Part shown: one piece after another, positions 36,614-47,155 of the stretch
Layout of the letters: every line of letters starts with the position of its first letter
Numbering within the stretch: position 1 is the first letter of the stretch
Origin: Orientia chuto str. Dubai
GTDB lineage: Bacteria; Pseudomonadota; Alphaproteobacteria; Rickettsiales; Rickettsiaceae
Length of the DNA stretch: 52,019 nt
Direction: 5' to 3'
Assembly (NCBI RefSeq): GCF_000964595.1
Contig: NZ_LANP01000005.1
Location: forward strand, 1 to 52,019
Made by a program: the position numbers and the translations under genes
The notes under the pieces: model-generated
Databases searched by the model: none
What the model saw: only the letters and a program-made list of their open reading frames with translations
Told to the model about the DNA's origin: nothing

Positions 36614-38056
36614 ATGGTTTGTATGAGTATATTTAGAAAAAAGTACTTTGATTTAACTAAATCTAAAAATAATAGCAATAATTTCAAAAAAAGCTTTAAT
36701 GCATTTGATCTAGTATTGTTAGGTCTTGGCGCTATTATCGGTACTGGAGTATTTTCTCTGACTGGTATGGTAGCTGCTCAACATTCTGGCCCTGCAGTAA
36801 CAATATCTTATATTATAGCTGGAATTGTTTGTATGTTAGTAGCGCTAGCATATACTGAGCTTGCAGTTATGATTCCTACATCTGGTAGCATTTATACTTA
36901 TTCTTATGTAGCACTTGGTGAAATCTTTGCTTGGATAATGGGTAGTGTAATAATTCTAGAATTAACATTTGGAGCCGCTACAGTTGCAGCTAGTTGGTCA
37001 GCATATACTCAAGGTATATTAGAAGCAGGAGGAATAATTATACCTAAAACTTATGCAACAACTCCATTTGAAGGTGGGATTATAAATTTACCTGCAGTAT
37101 TGATAGTTGCCTTTGTTAGCTTTGTTTTATATTTAGGAACCCGTGATAGCAAGAGATTAAATGTAATCTTAGTTATTATAAAACTTTTATCAGTAGGAAT
37201 TTTTATAATAGTTTCAGCTCCGCATTTTCAATCAAAGAATTGGGACAATTTTATGCCTTTTAAACTAAATAGCACTTTAGTTGGGGCATCAATTCTGTTT
37301 TTTGCATTTACTGGGTTTAGTGTGTTAGCTACAGCTGCTGAGGAGTGTAAAAATCCTACAAAAGATTTAACAGTTGGAATTATAGGTTCGCTAGTAATTT
37401 CAACAATAGTTTATGTTATTATTGCTGGATTGCTAACTGGTATAGCTCCATTTGATCAGCTTGACAATGCTCAACCTTTAGCTTATGCTTTAAAGCTTAA
37501 TGGTAGTACTATTGGTTCAGCTATAGTTGCTGTAGGAGCAGTTAGTGGTATGACTACAGTTTTAATGTTAAATATTTATGGGCAGTCAAGAATATTCTTT
37601 GCAATTGCTAGAGATGGCTTATTACCAGGGATATTTCAAAAAGTGCATCCTAAATATGATAGTCCATATGTTGCTATTTTGTTTTTCTCTCTAGTAGTAG
37701 CACTAATTGGGGGTTTTTTTCCTTATCAAACAATAGCACAATTATCAAGCATGGGCGCCCTTATTGATTACATAGTAGTATCTATAATAGTAATGCTGCT
37801 TAGAATTAAAATGCCTGATGCTGTTAGAACATTTAAGTGTCCTGCTGTATTTGTTATTGCTCCAGTATCAGTAGTATCTTGTATTTATCTATTGTTTAAG
37901 CAAATTCTTGATGAACATGGTAATTTGCTTGATACTGGAAGAATAATTATTGTTTGGATACTGATAGTATTAGTATTATATTTTATCTTCTATTATATAA
38001 AACAAAATTGTCAAACATCAGTTTGTCAGAGTCAAAACAATGAATTAAATAAATAG
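36614..38056 (+). CDS. APC-family amino acid permease
   Basis: A 480-residue transporter with about 12 helices. FDLVLLGLGAIIGTGVFSLT (~32-51) is the consensus helix 1 substrate loop, and SILFFAFTGFSVLATAAEEC (~225-244) is the helix 6 motif of the cationic amino acid transporter (CAT/YfnA) branch. KNPTKDLTVGIIGSLVIST follows. It imports host amino acids. A second ATG at 36623 is equally possible. The stop codon TAG (38054-38056) shares its last G with the first base of tRNA-Val. Confidence 0.9.
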   Translation: MVCMSIFRKKYFDLTKSKNNSNNFKKSFNAFDLVLLGLGAIIGTGVFSLTGMVAAQHSGPAVTISYIIAGIVCMLVALAYTELAVMIPTSGSIYTYSYVALGEIFAWIMGSVIILELTFGAATVAASWSAYTQGILEAGGIIIPKTYATTPFEGGIINLPAVLIVAFVSFVLYLGTRDSKRLNVILVIIKLLSVGIFIIVSAPHFQSKNWDNFMPFKLNSTLVGASILFFAFTGFSVLATAAEECKNPTKDLTVGIIGSLVISTIVYVIIAGLLTGIAPFDQLDNAQPLAYALKLNGSTIGSAIVAVGAVSGMTTVLMLNIYGQSRIFFAIARDGLLPGIFQKVHPKYDSPYVAILFFSLVVALIGGFFPYQTIAQLSSMGALIDYIVVSIIVMLLRIKMPDAVRTFKCPAVFVIAPVSVVSCIYLLFKQILDEHGNLLDTGRIIIVWILIVLVLYFIFYYIKQNCQTSVCQSQNNELNK

Positions 38057-38132
38057 GGCGATTAGCTCAGTTGGTTAGAGCATTACGTTGACGTCGTAAG
38101 GGTCAGTGGTTCAAATCCTCTATCGCCCACCA
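38056..38132 (+). tRNA. tRNA-Val (GAC anticodon)
   Basis: A full cloverleaf: acceptor GGGCGAT/ATCGCCC, D-arm GCTC/GAGC, anticodon stem TTACG/CGTAA with loop TTGACGT (anticodon GAC), T-arm AGTGG TTCAAAT CCTCT (one G-T pair), discriminator A and encoded CCA. It starts on the last base of the permease stop codon, so the tRNA may be processed from the permease message. Confidence 0.96.
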
Positions 38133-39161
38133 AGAGACATTGTTATTGTACTAGCAGTTTTAACTAGCAATTCTAATTATACAACAACCAGTGATCTTAG
38201 AAAAAAATTTTTTGCTAATGACTCTCCAAAGTGCTCATCAAACAATATGTTGCTTAGTTAATTTTCAAAATATAATTTAAATAAATTTATTAAAAAACTT
38301 TTGTTATAGCAGGCATATTATGAAATATTTTACACAATTCAAGACGGAGCTATTGCAAGAATAGTTGTATAACTGTAAAAATAATAGCTATAATAATATC
38401 TTGTTATAATTATATTGGAATTTTTATTCCATAGAATAGAGAGCACTAACTATAATCAATGTGAAAAACTTTAATAAAAACTAACAAAATAGTACTAAAA
38501 TACTAACTATGAGTTACAAGTATAAGTTAATAGTGTGCTTATTAATTTTTAGAGAATTAAAACTAATGTGGAAGTTATGTGAACGGAATGCATTGCAAAA
38601 AAAAAGCAAGAATCTATTTCCCATATTTTTTTATACCAGTGATTAATTTTAATAGCCTTTATCACCAAAATACTTTATTTCTAAAAACTGCTTTAAATAA
38701 CAGGTAGCAATTAATTGTAGAGTATATATGCTAAGCTAGCAACTTTATTAAGATTACAAGCCGTTATTAAGTAAAAAATATTTAATAGTTTTTTGGCTTT
38801 GAGTGCAGTAAAACAGTATTATAAAGGTATATTAAGATCAGATTTGTATAATTGTAAATAGCTCATATAAAAATATTTAAAGTTGCCGCAAGGAAAAGAA
38901 AGATTGATGATATATAATAATAATACTATTGTTAGAATCTGTGAATAGTCTATTTTAGTAGTTCTAATGTTATTTAAATACACTATTAATCGATTGATTA
39001 TTACTACTTACCAAGCCATCTACCTAATCATTTCTAATTCAAAACTGATGTTTATATGAAAAATTGATTTAAAATTCTTTATGTTAAATTTAAGCATATA
39101 ATCTCAATAAGCCTTCGCAAAGCTTATTGACTAAAAAGCAAGGTAATGGTATAAGGAATAA
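38133..39161. other. 1 kb eroded intergenic region
   Basis: No gene survives. Around 38423-38446, TTGGAATTTTTATTCC resembles a scrap of the DnaA-like fragment (compare 50090). Bases 38995-39058 end in AATTCAAAACTGATGTTTA, an IS982-end-like trace. A perfect 9 bp hairpin lies just before dut. No intact tRNA-linked integrase or attachment-site duplication is visible after tRNA-Val. Confidence 0.4.
39104..39130 (+). promoter_or_regulatory. perfect 9 bp hairpin upstream of dut
   Basis: TCAATAAGC and GCTTATTGA flank the loop CTTCGCAAA, ending 31 bases before the dut ATG. No T-run follows, so an mRNA 5' structure or operator is as likely as a terminator. Confidence 0.35.
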
Positions 39162-39608
39162 ATGAAAGTTAAAATAAAGCAAGTTTATAAATTTAAAGAG
39201 TTATCATTTCTACCTACTTATTCTACAAGTGGTAGTGCAGGTATGGATTTATATGCTGCAATAGCTAATTCTATAATAATTAAGCCTCATGAAACTGCCA
39301 TTATTCCTACTGGTATTGCTATTTCGTTACCTCATGGGTATGAGGCGCAGGTTCGTTCTAGATCTGGCCTTGCTAGTAAGTTTAGTGTAATAGTGTTAAA
39401 TTCACCAGGTACTATTGATTCAGATTATCGTGGAGAAGTAAAGGTTATTATGATCAACCTAGGACAAAATGAGTTTCAAGTAACTCCAGCTATGCGAATC
39501 GCTCAAATGATAATAACTAAATATGAAGTTATTAGTTGGAAATTAGTAGATGATTTAGATGAAACAGAAAGAGGGGAGAAAGGATTTGGTTCTAGTGGAT
39601 GGAAATAA
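39162..39608 (+). CDS. dut: dUTP pyrophosphatase
   Basis: A 148-residue trimeric dUTPase with all five motifs: [10 protein letters not shown] (~23-32), [11 protein letters not shown] (~65), [18 protein letters not shown] (~77-94), [12 protein letters not shown] and the C-terminal [12 protein letters not shown] that caps the active site. It hydrolyses dUTP to dUMP and PPi. An AAGGAAT ribosome binding site precedes the ATG. It overlaps the longest reading of atpH by 10 bases. Confidence 0.96.
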   Translation: MKVKIKQVYKFKELSFLPTYSTSGSAGMDLYAAIANSIIIKPHETAIIPTGIAISLPHGYEAQVRSRSGLASKFSVIVLNSPGTIDSDYRGEVKVIMINLGQNEFQVTPAMRIAQMIITKYEVISWKLVDDLDETERGEKGFGSSGWK

Positions 39609-39688
39609 AACTATATTTAGAAACTTTAGTTGGAAGATTTAATAACACAATATTTAAAAGTTTAGGTAGTTTATCTAGGAATTCTAAA

Positions 39689-40237
39689 ATGCATAAGATA
39701 AATAATGTTGCTGTACTTTATGCAAAAATTTTATTTGAAAAAGCAATGAAGCTTAGTATTATAAGCAAAGTCAAGCAAGACTTAAAGTCATTAAATAAAT
39801 TTAATCAAATTTTGGAAAAGCACAACATTTCTTTGCAACTCATTTCTTTGAGGCAAACTAATCTAATAGACTTTATATCCAGTATATATCAATTTAATTC
39901 TTTAACTCATCTACTCCTAAAGCTTCTTCAGAATAAAAACAGGCTTGACTATTTGTCAAGTATAATTATAGAATTTAATGCCCAGGTTAGAAACTACGAA
40001 GGTATAACTTTAGGATATCTTATTACTGCTGTTAAATGGTCTAGATCTGCAATCAACGACGCTAAAACTATATTTGAGCGTAAGCTAAAGAGGAAATTTG
40101 TTTTATCTAATATAGTAGATAAGTCAATTACAGGAGGAGTAATATTAAGATACGACAATTATGAATATGATTTTTCTATACTTGGAGCCATAAACAGGAT
40201 AAAATCCAGAATCAAGTCAAACTATCAAATAATATAA
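39689..40237 (+). CDS. atpH: ATP synthase subunit delta
   Basis: A 182-residue OSCP/delta protein linking F1 to the peripheral stalk. [20 protein letters not shown] is the typical YAKALFELA-like N-terminus, and the C-terminus ([20 protein letters not shown]) matches the family. I choose ATG 39689, preceded by CTAGGA 8 bases upstream. An earlier ATG at 39599 inside dut would add 30 residues unlike any delta N-terminus. It is the first of atpH-atpA-atpG. Confidence 0.85.
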   Translation: MHKINNVAVLYAKILFEKAMKLSIISKVKQDLKSLNKFNQILEKHNISLQLISLRQTNLIDFISSIYQFNSLTHLLLKLLQNKNRLDYLSSIIIEFNAQVRNYEGITLGYLITAVKWSRSAINDAKTIFERKLKRKFVLSNIVDKSITGGVILRYDNYEYDFSILGAINRIKSRIKSNYQII

Positions 40238-40272
40238 AAAAAAAGAATTATTTTTAAAAAGATAGGTATTAA

Positions 40273-41814
40273 ATGCAACTAAAAGCCTCAGAGGTTTATG
40301 AAGCGTTAAAGAAACAACTAGAAGATTTTGATGAATTATCAGAATTATCTGAAGTAGGATATGTAATATCTATTAGTGATGGTATTGCTAAAGTTTATGG
40401 TCTTAGTAATGCTTATTTGGGTGAAGTTTTACAATTTTCTGTAGGTACTAGAGGTATAGTTTTTAGTTTAAAGGAGAATTTAATAGAAGTAGTAGTTATT
40501 GGTAATGACAACCAGATTAAGCAAGGAAGTCAAGTAAAGCGTACTAAGTCAGCACTTAGAATACCTACAGGAAAAGAGTTGCTAGGAAGGGTGGTTAATG
40601 CTTTAGGTGATCCTATAGATGGCAAGGGAGAATTTATTAATCCTACATATTCAGATATTGAAGTTAATGCTCCAAGTGTCATGTGTCGAGATAGTGTTAA
40701 TGAGCCTATGTACACTGGTATTAAGGCTATTGATGCTTTAATACCTATTGGTAAAGGACAAAGAGAACTAATTATTGGTGATAGACAAACAGGAAAAACA
40801 GCAATCGCTATTGATGTCATTTTAAATCAAAGAAGATTTCATCTTCTAAATCAAGAAAACGAAAAAATTTATTGTATTTATGTAGCAATTGGACAAAAGC
40901 GTTCGACAGTTGCTCATTTGGTTAAAAAATTACAAGAAGCAGGTGCAATGGCTTATACTATAGTTGTAGTATCTAGTGCATCAGACTCAGCCTCATTACA
41001 ATATTTAGCCCCTTATACTGGTTGCACTATGGGGGAGTTTTTTAGAAATAATGGTATGCATGCTCTAGTTATCTATGATGATTTAAGCAAGCATGCTATA
41101 GCTTATAGACAAATATCATTATTATTAAGAAGGCCTCCAGCTCGAGAAGCTTATCCAGGCGATGTGTTTTATCTTCACTCTAGATTATTAGAAAGAGCTG
41201 CAAAATTAAATAAAGCTAATGGTGGAGGATCATTAACCGCATTGCCTATTGTTGAAACTCAAGATAGCGATGTATCAGCCTATATTCCTACTAATATTAT
41301 TTCTATTACTGATGGACAAATTTTTCTAGAAAGTGAATTATTTTATAAAGGTATAAGGCCAGCATTAAATATTGGTATCTCTGTTAGTAGAGTTGGAGCT
41401 GCTGCTCAAATTGAAGCAATGAAAAATATAGCTGGTACTGTTAAGCTAGAACTTGCTCAATATAATGAAATGGAAGCTTTTTCTCAGTTTGGAGCAGATC
41501 TTGATGCTAGCAGTATACAATTAATAGATAGAGGCAGGAGGTTAAGCGAATTGCTAAAGCAGCCTCAATGTTGCCCACTTCCAATTGAAGAACAAATTAT
41601 TATATTGTTTGCTGGAATAAATGGTTATTTAGATAAGATTACAGTAAGCAAAGTAAAGGAATTTGAATATAGTATGCTTGAATATTTTAGGATTCACCAT
41701 CAAGATATTATTAATGACATTGCTGGTACAAAAAAGATTACTGAGATTATTAGCAGTAACCTACACCAGCTTTTGCAAAGATTTATTAAAAATAATGAAC
41801 ATAAACTTATATGA
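40273..41814 (+). CDS. atpA: ATP synthase F1 subunit alpha
   Basis: A 513-residue F1 alpha subunit. The beta-barrel N-terminus is at ~25-95 ([17 protein letters not shown]). The Walker [14 protein letters not shown] is at ~170-182, and [20 protein letters not shown] is at ~264-283. The conserved alpha signature [17 protein letters not shown] is at ~367-383, and FAQFG-type [12 protein letters not shown] follows. It is full length and ends overlapping atpG by 4 bases. Confidence 0.97.
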   Translation: MQLKASEVYEALKKQLEDFDELSELSEVGYVISISDGIAKVYGLSNAYLGEVLQFSVGTRGIVFSLKENLIEVVVIGNDNQIKQGSQVKRTKSALRIPTGKELLGRVVNALGDPIDGKGEFINPTYSDIEVNAPSVMCRDSVNEPMYTGIKAIDALIPIGKGQRELIIGDRQTGKTAIAIDVILNQRRFHLLNQENEKIYCIYVAIGQKRSTVAHLVKKLQEAGAMAYTIVVVSSASDSASLQYLAPYTGCTMGEFFRNNGMHALVIYDDLSKHAIAYRQISLLLRRPPAREAYPGDVFYLHSRLLERAAKLNKANGGGSLTALPIVETQDSDVSAYIPTNIISITDGQIFLESELFYKGIRPALNIGISVSRVGAAAQIEAMKNIAGTVKLELAQYNEMEAFSQFGADLDASSIQLIDRGRRLSELLKQPQCCPLPIEEQIIILFAGINGYLDKITVSKVKEFEYSMLEYFRIHHQDIINDIAGTKKITEIISSNLHQLLQRFIKNNEHKLI

Positions 41815-42701
41815 CAGTTCTTAAACAATTACGAGACAGAATTAAGGCTGTTAGCTCTACTCAAAAAATTACTAAAGCAATGCAATTAATTGCTAGTTCA
41901 AGATTTAGAAAGTTTGAAAGCATTATACTTGAAGCTGAAAATTATCTGCAAGTAGCCATAGAAATCTTAGTTGGCGGATTAAATAGTAGTAATTATAGCA
42001 ATCTAGGAATTAAAGAACAGTTTTTACTTGGAATTGCTAAACAAGATTCTCAAATTAATAATAAAGCAGCAATAATTTTGTTAATAGTACTATCATCTGA
42101 ACAAGGATTATGCGGTGGTTTTAACAGTACTATATTAAAAGAATTAAGGCGTGATATTAACAACATACAGCTTCAAGGGCATGACTTTAGATTAGTTATA
42201 TTAGGTAAAAAGGCTTATGATAACTTAAGGCCAGATTTTACAAATAAAATTATTAGTTACAATGATTTGCACCATATTAAAATCTCTACTATAGTAAATC
42301 TTCAACAAGAAATACAGAAGTTTGTTATTGAAAATAATAGTGTTAGTATATGCAAAGTGTATTACAATAAATTTATTAATATAGCAAAGCAAAAGTTAGA
42401 TAAATTAATACTATTTCCAATAACAGATTTACCTTCAAGCAACACAAAACATTATTATGAATTAGAAGGACAGCATCTTATTAGCCAAGCAATAGATTGG
42501 TATCTAATAGCAAAACTATTTCACATTGTTACTTTACATAAAGCTAGCGAAGAAATAGCTCGCATAGCTGCTATGGAGGCGGCAACTATTAATGCAAATG
42601 ATGTCATTGCAAAGTTGACTATACAACTTAATAGGTCAAGACAAGCTGCAGTAACTAAAGAATTAATAGAAGTAATATCAAGCGCTGAAGCTATAACTTA
42701 G
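41811..42701 (+). CDS. atpG: ATP synthase F1 subunit gamma
   Basis: A 296-residue central-stalk subunit. The N-terminal helix is [20 protein letters not shown] with [31 protein letters not shown] is the conserved core, and the C-terminus is [20 protein letters not shown] with [20 protein letters not shown]. It is complete. The usual downstream atpD and atpC do not follow; the operon ends here and IS/RAGE debris begins. Confidence 0.96.
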   Translation: MTVLKQLRDRIKAVSSTQKITKAMQLIASSRFRKFESIILEAENYLQVAIEILVGGLNSSNYSNLGIKEQFLLGIAKQDSQINNKAAIILLIVLSSEQGLCGGFNSTILKELRRDINNIQLQGHDFRLVILGKKAYDNLRPDFTNKIISYNDLHHIKISTIVNLQQEIQKFVIENNSVSICKVYYNKFINIAKQKLDKLILFPITDLPSSNTKHYYELEGQHLISQAIDWYLIAKLFHIVTLHKASEEIARIAAMEAATINANDVIAKLTIQLNRSRQAAVTKELIEVISSAEAIT

Positions 42702-43094
42702 TATTAGAAAAACAGTATAGCTCTGAGATTTATTGTATATTATAAATTTGTAAATTTGGTTCTGTATTTATTATCTAAGTTATATGATATGCTATTTACT
42801 ATATTAGCAAGGCACTTGAAGTATTTCAAAGATTTTTACTTCTCACTTGAAATAATAATGTTATTTATATATATGAGATGCAGATTTAAGTTATAAAGAA
42901 CTTGAAGAGATGGATAGCTAATATTAGCCAAGAAGCAATTGCAAATATAAGGAATCAAGAATTGTATTTTTTTACTAATTATTTGATTATATAATCATAG
43001 CTATGAAAGAACTTATGTGATTAGATATAGCTGTGAAATAGAGTAAATACTAACAACTTGGTTACTTGAGTTGAGTAAGTAGAAGACACTTTAA
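42702..43094. pseudogene. probable IS6-like transposase remnant
   Basis: Between about 42807 and 42913 the plus strand reads HLKYFKDFYFSLEIIMLFIY, then MRCRFKL, a stop, and after a shift KELEEMDS. This recalls the IS6-family N-terminus (F..EII..VY.Y.R..LSYRDLEEM). The remainder is too eroded to read. A weak assignment. Confidence 0.35.
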
Positions 43095-43099
43095 ATTAG

Positions 43100-43192
43100 G
43101 TAAAGAAAGAATCTCATAAAATTATATAACAGCTCTATATTGTTTTGTAGGTAATTTTATAGAAGAATCATATCAATGGATTAATAGCTCAT
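43100..43192 (+). pseudogene. IS982-family transposase N-terminal trace
   Basis: AGCTCTATATTGTTTTGTAG and GGATTAATAGCTCAT correspond at DNA level to 6165-6225, the 5' end of the IS982 remnant there. Stops are present. The matching 3' end may be the CAAACTCAGGTTTATATGAT trace near 44115-44134. Confidence 0.4.
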
Positions 43193-43552
43193 AACACTTG
43201 ATAGAATCTTGTTGTTTAAATAGGTCTCAACAAGTTATCGGATAAATAATAGTTATAGATTACTATTGTTGATACTATCTATCAAGGTTTGCATAGCGTT
43301 TTCTATTTTTAATCATAGCTGTAATGCTTATTATTACTCTTTCTATATAGTTTAACCTATTCCATATATCATATTAAGATGCTGCATTGAGCATTAACTT
43401 ATGCCTGTAACTCTTTTATTTTCCATATTTTTTATTGAACTAATGTGATTTAATAACCTAAGCTTTGAATTAGAATAGTTAGGTATAATATTTAGAGAAG
43501 GCACAATATAAAAATTGTTTAATGATAAAGCTTCAAAAAATATATAAAGCGT

Positions 43553-43675
43553 AAAAGTTAATAAAAATCAACTTTAATGCTTTATAGAACTTACTATTAA
43601 CTTATGTTAACTTTTATAATTAATATTTAATGATTTTAACTATAACTATATTTGTAATATTGATCAATATTACAG
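43553..43675 (+). repeat. eroded RAGE junction repeat
   Basis: It contains AAAAGTTAATAAAAATCAAC, CTATTAACTTATGTTAACTT and later TATTTGTAATATTGATCAAT, the same order as at 51531-51660. It precedes an integrase remnant, as expected. Confidence 0.6.
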
Positions 43676-43694
43676 ATATAATTTTGCTATATAG

Positions 43695-43953
43695 CAAAAA
43701 GATAGGACCATATCCAGATTTATCTGTTAGAGAAGCGAGAAAGATAGCAATAAATTACAGATATTAATATTAATCTGAGGGAAATAAGACGTAAACAAAA
43801 AATATATGGAAAAAAATAAGAAGCGTATAAAAGAAGGAGAAAATAGCTAATTAGATGAATTAAAGAGCTGTATAATAAGTATAGCAAATATTATATATAC
43901 CGTGAGTTAGAAAGAATACGTAATTATGCATTATTTAGGCATACAATTTTGTA
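43695..43953 (+). pseudogene. RAGE tyrosine integrase (DUF4102 type) remnant
   Basis: It reads KIGPYPDLSVREARKIAINY, the arm-binding domain motif (lGryPdlsLkeAR). After stops and a shift come REIRRKQKIYGK-like sequence and later ELYNKYSKYYIYRELERIRN. The 5' ~35 codons and the catalytic domain are gone. This marks an old RAGE insertion downstream of atpG. Confidence 0.6.
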
Positions 43954-44219
43954 GCTGCAGAAATAAATATATGCTAACTTTTCCTAATTCTGTTATCAGT
44001 TATCTTTGCTCTGCCAATATCAACATCTATTGCTAAACCAATTAGGAATTAATATATGGCATTATTACGGGATTGTTATAATATCTAAGATTAGCAGCAA
44101 TCATATCTAATCCAAACAAACTCAGGTTTATATGATTGAACAGTAGCTATTTTAGCTATTGCGTATACATAATTTTAATGTATTATTAAGGCTTAAGATT
44201 ATTTTATAAAATAATTAAT
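43954..44219. other. degenerate DNA before tRNA-Arg
   Basis: A minus-strand scrap at 44000-44042 reads GLAIDVDIGRAKITDNRI-like sequence, possibly a transposase piece. A trace near 44115-44134 resembles an IS982 end. No gene. Confidence 0.3.
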
Positions 44220-44296
44220 GCGTCCTTAGCTCAGTTGAATAGAGCAATAGACTTCTAATCTGTAGGTCAGAGGTTTGAGTCCTCTAGGACGCGCCA
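44220..44296 (+). tRNA. tRNA-Arg (TCT anticodon)
   Basis: Acceptor GCGTCCT/AGGACGC, D-arm GCTC/GAGC, anticodon stem ATAGA/TCTGT with loop CTTCTAA (anticodon TCT), T-arm AGAGG TTTGAGT CCTCT, discriminator G and encoded CCA. It lies downstream of the integrase remnant; RAGEs insert at tRNA genes, but no duplicated tRNA 3' end was found. Confidence 0.96.
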
Positions 44297-44623
44297 AGTC
44301 CAGTCAATATAAATTATTAAATATAGTTCATAGTTAGCATTAAGCTATGATTGTTCTGTAGTTAATCATCTTGTTACTAAAAAAATCAATTGTACATATA
44401 ATTATATTCTATTACTCCAATTGGAGTGAGGCTGCCAAATATTAGGCTAGTAAATCTTAATTTAAAAATTCTCTAAAGAATATTGAAGATATGAGTAAAA
44501 TAATTTATAAAGTCTTTGTTTATTTAAAATATATTATTATGGTATTATTCTTAAGATAATTAGCAAATGTAATACCTCGGTATTGTATATTCAAAATATA
44601 GCTTCTTATAGAAAGAAAATTTT
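44297..44623. promoter_or_regulatory. leuS upstream region with two palindromes
   Basis: ACTCCAATTGGAGT (44414-44427) is a perfect 14 bp palindrome. AATACCTCGGTATT (44571-44584) is a 6 bp inverted repeat about 40 bases before the leuS ATG. Either could bind a regulator or form a hairpin. No T-box features are seen. AGAAAG precedes the ATG as a weak ribosome binding site. Confidence 0.3.
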
Positions 44624-47137
44624 ATGGACTTTTTAACAATTGAAAAAAAATGGCAAAATATTTGGGCGAAGGAGAAAGTATTTAATACAAGTAATAATTT
44701 GGACAGGCCTAAATATTATATATTAGAAATGTTTCCTTATCCTTCTGGGAAGATTCATGTAGGACATTTACGCAACTATACAATAGGTGATGTTATTGCA
44801 AGATTTAAGCATTCTCAAGGTTATAATATATTACATCCTATGGGTTGGGATGCATTTGGATTGCCAGCTGAAAATGCTGCTATGCAAAATAATACTCACC
44901 CCAATCATTGGGTCAATAAAAATATTGAAACTATGAAAAGCCAGCTCAAAGCAATTGGATTATTTTATGATTGGAATCGCGAAGTAATCACCTGCTCTCC
45001 TGAATATTATGTTTATGAACAGAAATTTTTTCTTGAAATGATGAAAAAAGGACTTGTTTATCAGAAAGAATCATTAGTTAATTGGGATCCAGTTGATCAA
45101 ACAGTGCTTGCTAATGAGCAGGTAGTTAACGGCAGAGGATGGCGATCTGGAGCAGTAATTGAATATCGTAATTTAAAACAATGGTTTATTAAAATCACTA
45201 ATTATGCTGATGCTCTACTGAATGGACTTGATAAGTTAATAAGTTGGCCAGAAAGTGTAAAGACAATGCAAAAAAAGTGGATTGGTAAATCTACAGGGGT
45301 TAACATAGATTTTCAGCTTAAGGGAATATGGAGTTCAATCAAAGTTTTTTCAACTAAGCCAGAAACTTTATTTGGAGCTTCTTTTATTGCTTTAAGCTAT
45401 AACCATCATTTAATACAACAATATGTAAATATTACACCAGAAATTCAAGAATTTTTAGATAAATGCTATAATACTGGAACTTCTAATATTAATTTTGATA
45501 AAATGGATAAAATTGCAGTGATAACTAATCTTAAAGTAATTCATCCACTTAATCACAGTATAGAATTGCCAGTTATTATTAGCAATTTTGTATTAACAGA
45601 TTACGGTACTGGTGCACTATTTGGCTGTCCTGCTCATGATGAACGAGATCATATTGTTGCAAAATTATTGAAGTTAAATATTAAACAAGTAATCACTTCA
45701 ACTGAGCAAAATATTGATGTATTTCAAACGCCATATGTAGGAGAAGGAATAATGATTAACTCATTTCATTTAAACGGGTTAACTACTATTCAAGCTCGGC
45801 AGAGTATCATTAATGAGCTCCAACAAAAAGGTATAGGTCAATCTGTTATAAATTATAAATTAAAAGATTGGGGAATTTCACGGCAAAGATTTTGGGGGTG
45901 TCCAATTCCAATTATACACTGTCAAAATTGTGGAATAGTATCAGTACCTGATGAAGATTTACCAGTAACATTACCAGAACAAGATGTTGAATTTACTGGA
46001 AAAGGCAATCCATTAGATAATCACCCAACTTGGAAATATGTTAAATGTCCTCAATGTTCTTCAAATGCTGTTCGAGAAACAGATACATTTGATACTTTCT
46101 TTGAATCATCTTGGTACTTTGCTAGATTTTGTAATCCTACAAGCAATGTAATGGTTGATTTTGAGGCTGCAAAATACTGGCTACCTGTAGATCAATATAT
46201 TGGTGGTATTGAGCATGCAATAATGCATTTACTCTATGCTAGATTCATAACTATGGTAATGTATGATTTTAACTATATAGATGTTCAAGAACCTTTTACA
46301 TCTCTGATAACGCAAGGTATGGTATTACATAGAACTTATAAAAATCAAAATAATAATTGGTTATATCCAGATGAAATTGAGATTAATGAGAAAGGAAAAT
46401 TAGTGTGCAAATCAAATTCTCAGCCAGTTATAGTAGGCAAGTTAGAAAAGATGAGCAAATCTAAAAAAAATATTGTTGATTTAGAATCAATACTCAAATT
46501 ATATGGCGCTGATGTAGTTCGTATGTTTGTTTTATCAGACACTCCTCCAGAAAAGGATCTAGAATGGTCAACTGAAGGGATTGAAGGCTGTTATAGATTT
46601 CTTCAAAAATTATACAATTTTGCATTAATACTTAAAGGTACAAGCTTAAAGAATAGTAAAAATGATGAAATTTTAAGAAGCAAAACTCATCAAACGATTA
46701 AAAATGTTACTCAAGATATTGCAAATTGTAGACTAAATAAAGCTATAGCTAGATTAAGAGAATTATATAATCTCGTGTCAAAGATATCAGAGTTAACAAT
46801 TCAGGTAAGAGAAAGTTTTTTAATTTTAATAAAACTATTTAACCCATTTATTCCTCATTTATCAGAGGAAATATGGAGCATATTCTTTGAAGGAGAAATG
46901 CTTATTCAAGCATCATGGCCTAAATACAATGAAGAATATATTCATGAAGAGCATGTTAATATTGCAATACAGATTAATGGTAAGTTTAGGGCATTATATA
47001 ACTGTATGATTGATACTTCAGAACAAGAGGTTCAATCTGCAGCTTTAAAATTAGAGCAAGTAAAAAAATATCTTGCTAATCAACAAATAAAAAAATGTAT
47101 TTTTATTCCTAATAAGTTGATTAATATAATTATATAA
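44624..47137 (+). CDS. leuS: leucyl-tRNA synthetase
   Basis: An 837-residue class Ia synthetase. The HIGH-equivalent is YPSGKIHVGHLRNYTIGDVI (~38-57). The CP1 editing domain is at ~220-400 (KPETLFGASF; GCPAHDERDH). A zinc-like CPQCS region follows, and DTFDTFFESSWYFARFCNP is at ~488-506. The KMSKS motif is GKLEKMSKSKKNIVD (~605-619), with the anticodon-binding domain from ~650. It is full length. It sits 0.3 kb after tRNA-Arg and, with holA, forms a tight pair ending in tRNA-Leu. Confidence 0.97.
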   Translation: MDFLTIEKKWQNIWAKEKVFNTSNNLDRPKYYILEMFPYPSGKIHVGHLRNYTIGDVIARFKHSQGYNILHPMGWDAFGLPAENAAMQNNTHPNHWVNKNIETMKSQLKAIGLFYDWNREVITCSPEYYVYEQKFFLEMMKKGLVYQKESLVNWDPVDQTVLANEQVVNGRGWRSGAVIEYRNLKQWFIKITNYADALLNGLDKLISWPESVKTMQKKWIGKSTGVNIDFQLKGIWSSIKVFSTKPETLFGASFIALSYNHHLIQQYVNITPEIQEFLDKCYNTGTSNINFDKMDKIAVITNLKVIHPLNHSIELPVIISNFVLTDYGTGALFGCPAHDERDHIVAKLLKLNIKQVITSTEQNIDVFQTPYVGEGIMINSFHLNGLTTIQARQSIINELQQKGIGQSVINYKLKDWGISRQRFWGCPIPIIHCQNCGIVSVPDEDLPVTLPEQDVEFTGKGNPLDNHPTWKYVKCPQCSSNAVRETDTFDTFFESSWYFARFCNPTSNVMVDFEAAKYWLPVDQYIGGIEHAIMHLLYARFITMVMYDFNYIDVQEPFTSLITQGMVLHRTYKNQNNNWLYPDEIEINEKGKLVCKSNSQPVIVGKLEKMSKSKKNIVDLESILKLYGADVVRMFVLSDTPPEKDLEWSTEGIEGCYRFLQKLYNFALILKGTSLKNSKNDEILRSKTHQTIKNVTQDIANCRLNKAIARLRELYNLVSKISELTIQVRESFLILIKLFNPFIPHLSEEIWSIFFEGEMLIQASWPKYNEEYIHEEHVNIAIQINGKFRALYNCMIDTSEQEVQSAALKLEQVKKYLANQQIKKCIFIPNKLINIII

Positions 47138-47155
47138 CATGCTAGATGATAAACA

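Noticed and set aside
38056-38132. tRNA-Val as a current RAGE attachment site
   Set aside because: No duplicated tRNA 3' end, junction repeat or integrase remnant was found within the following 1 kb.
44571-44584. T-box or leader attenuator for leuS
   Set aside because: Only a short palindrome. No T-box consensus and no terminator follow, and T-boxes are not expected in Rickettsiales.
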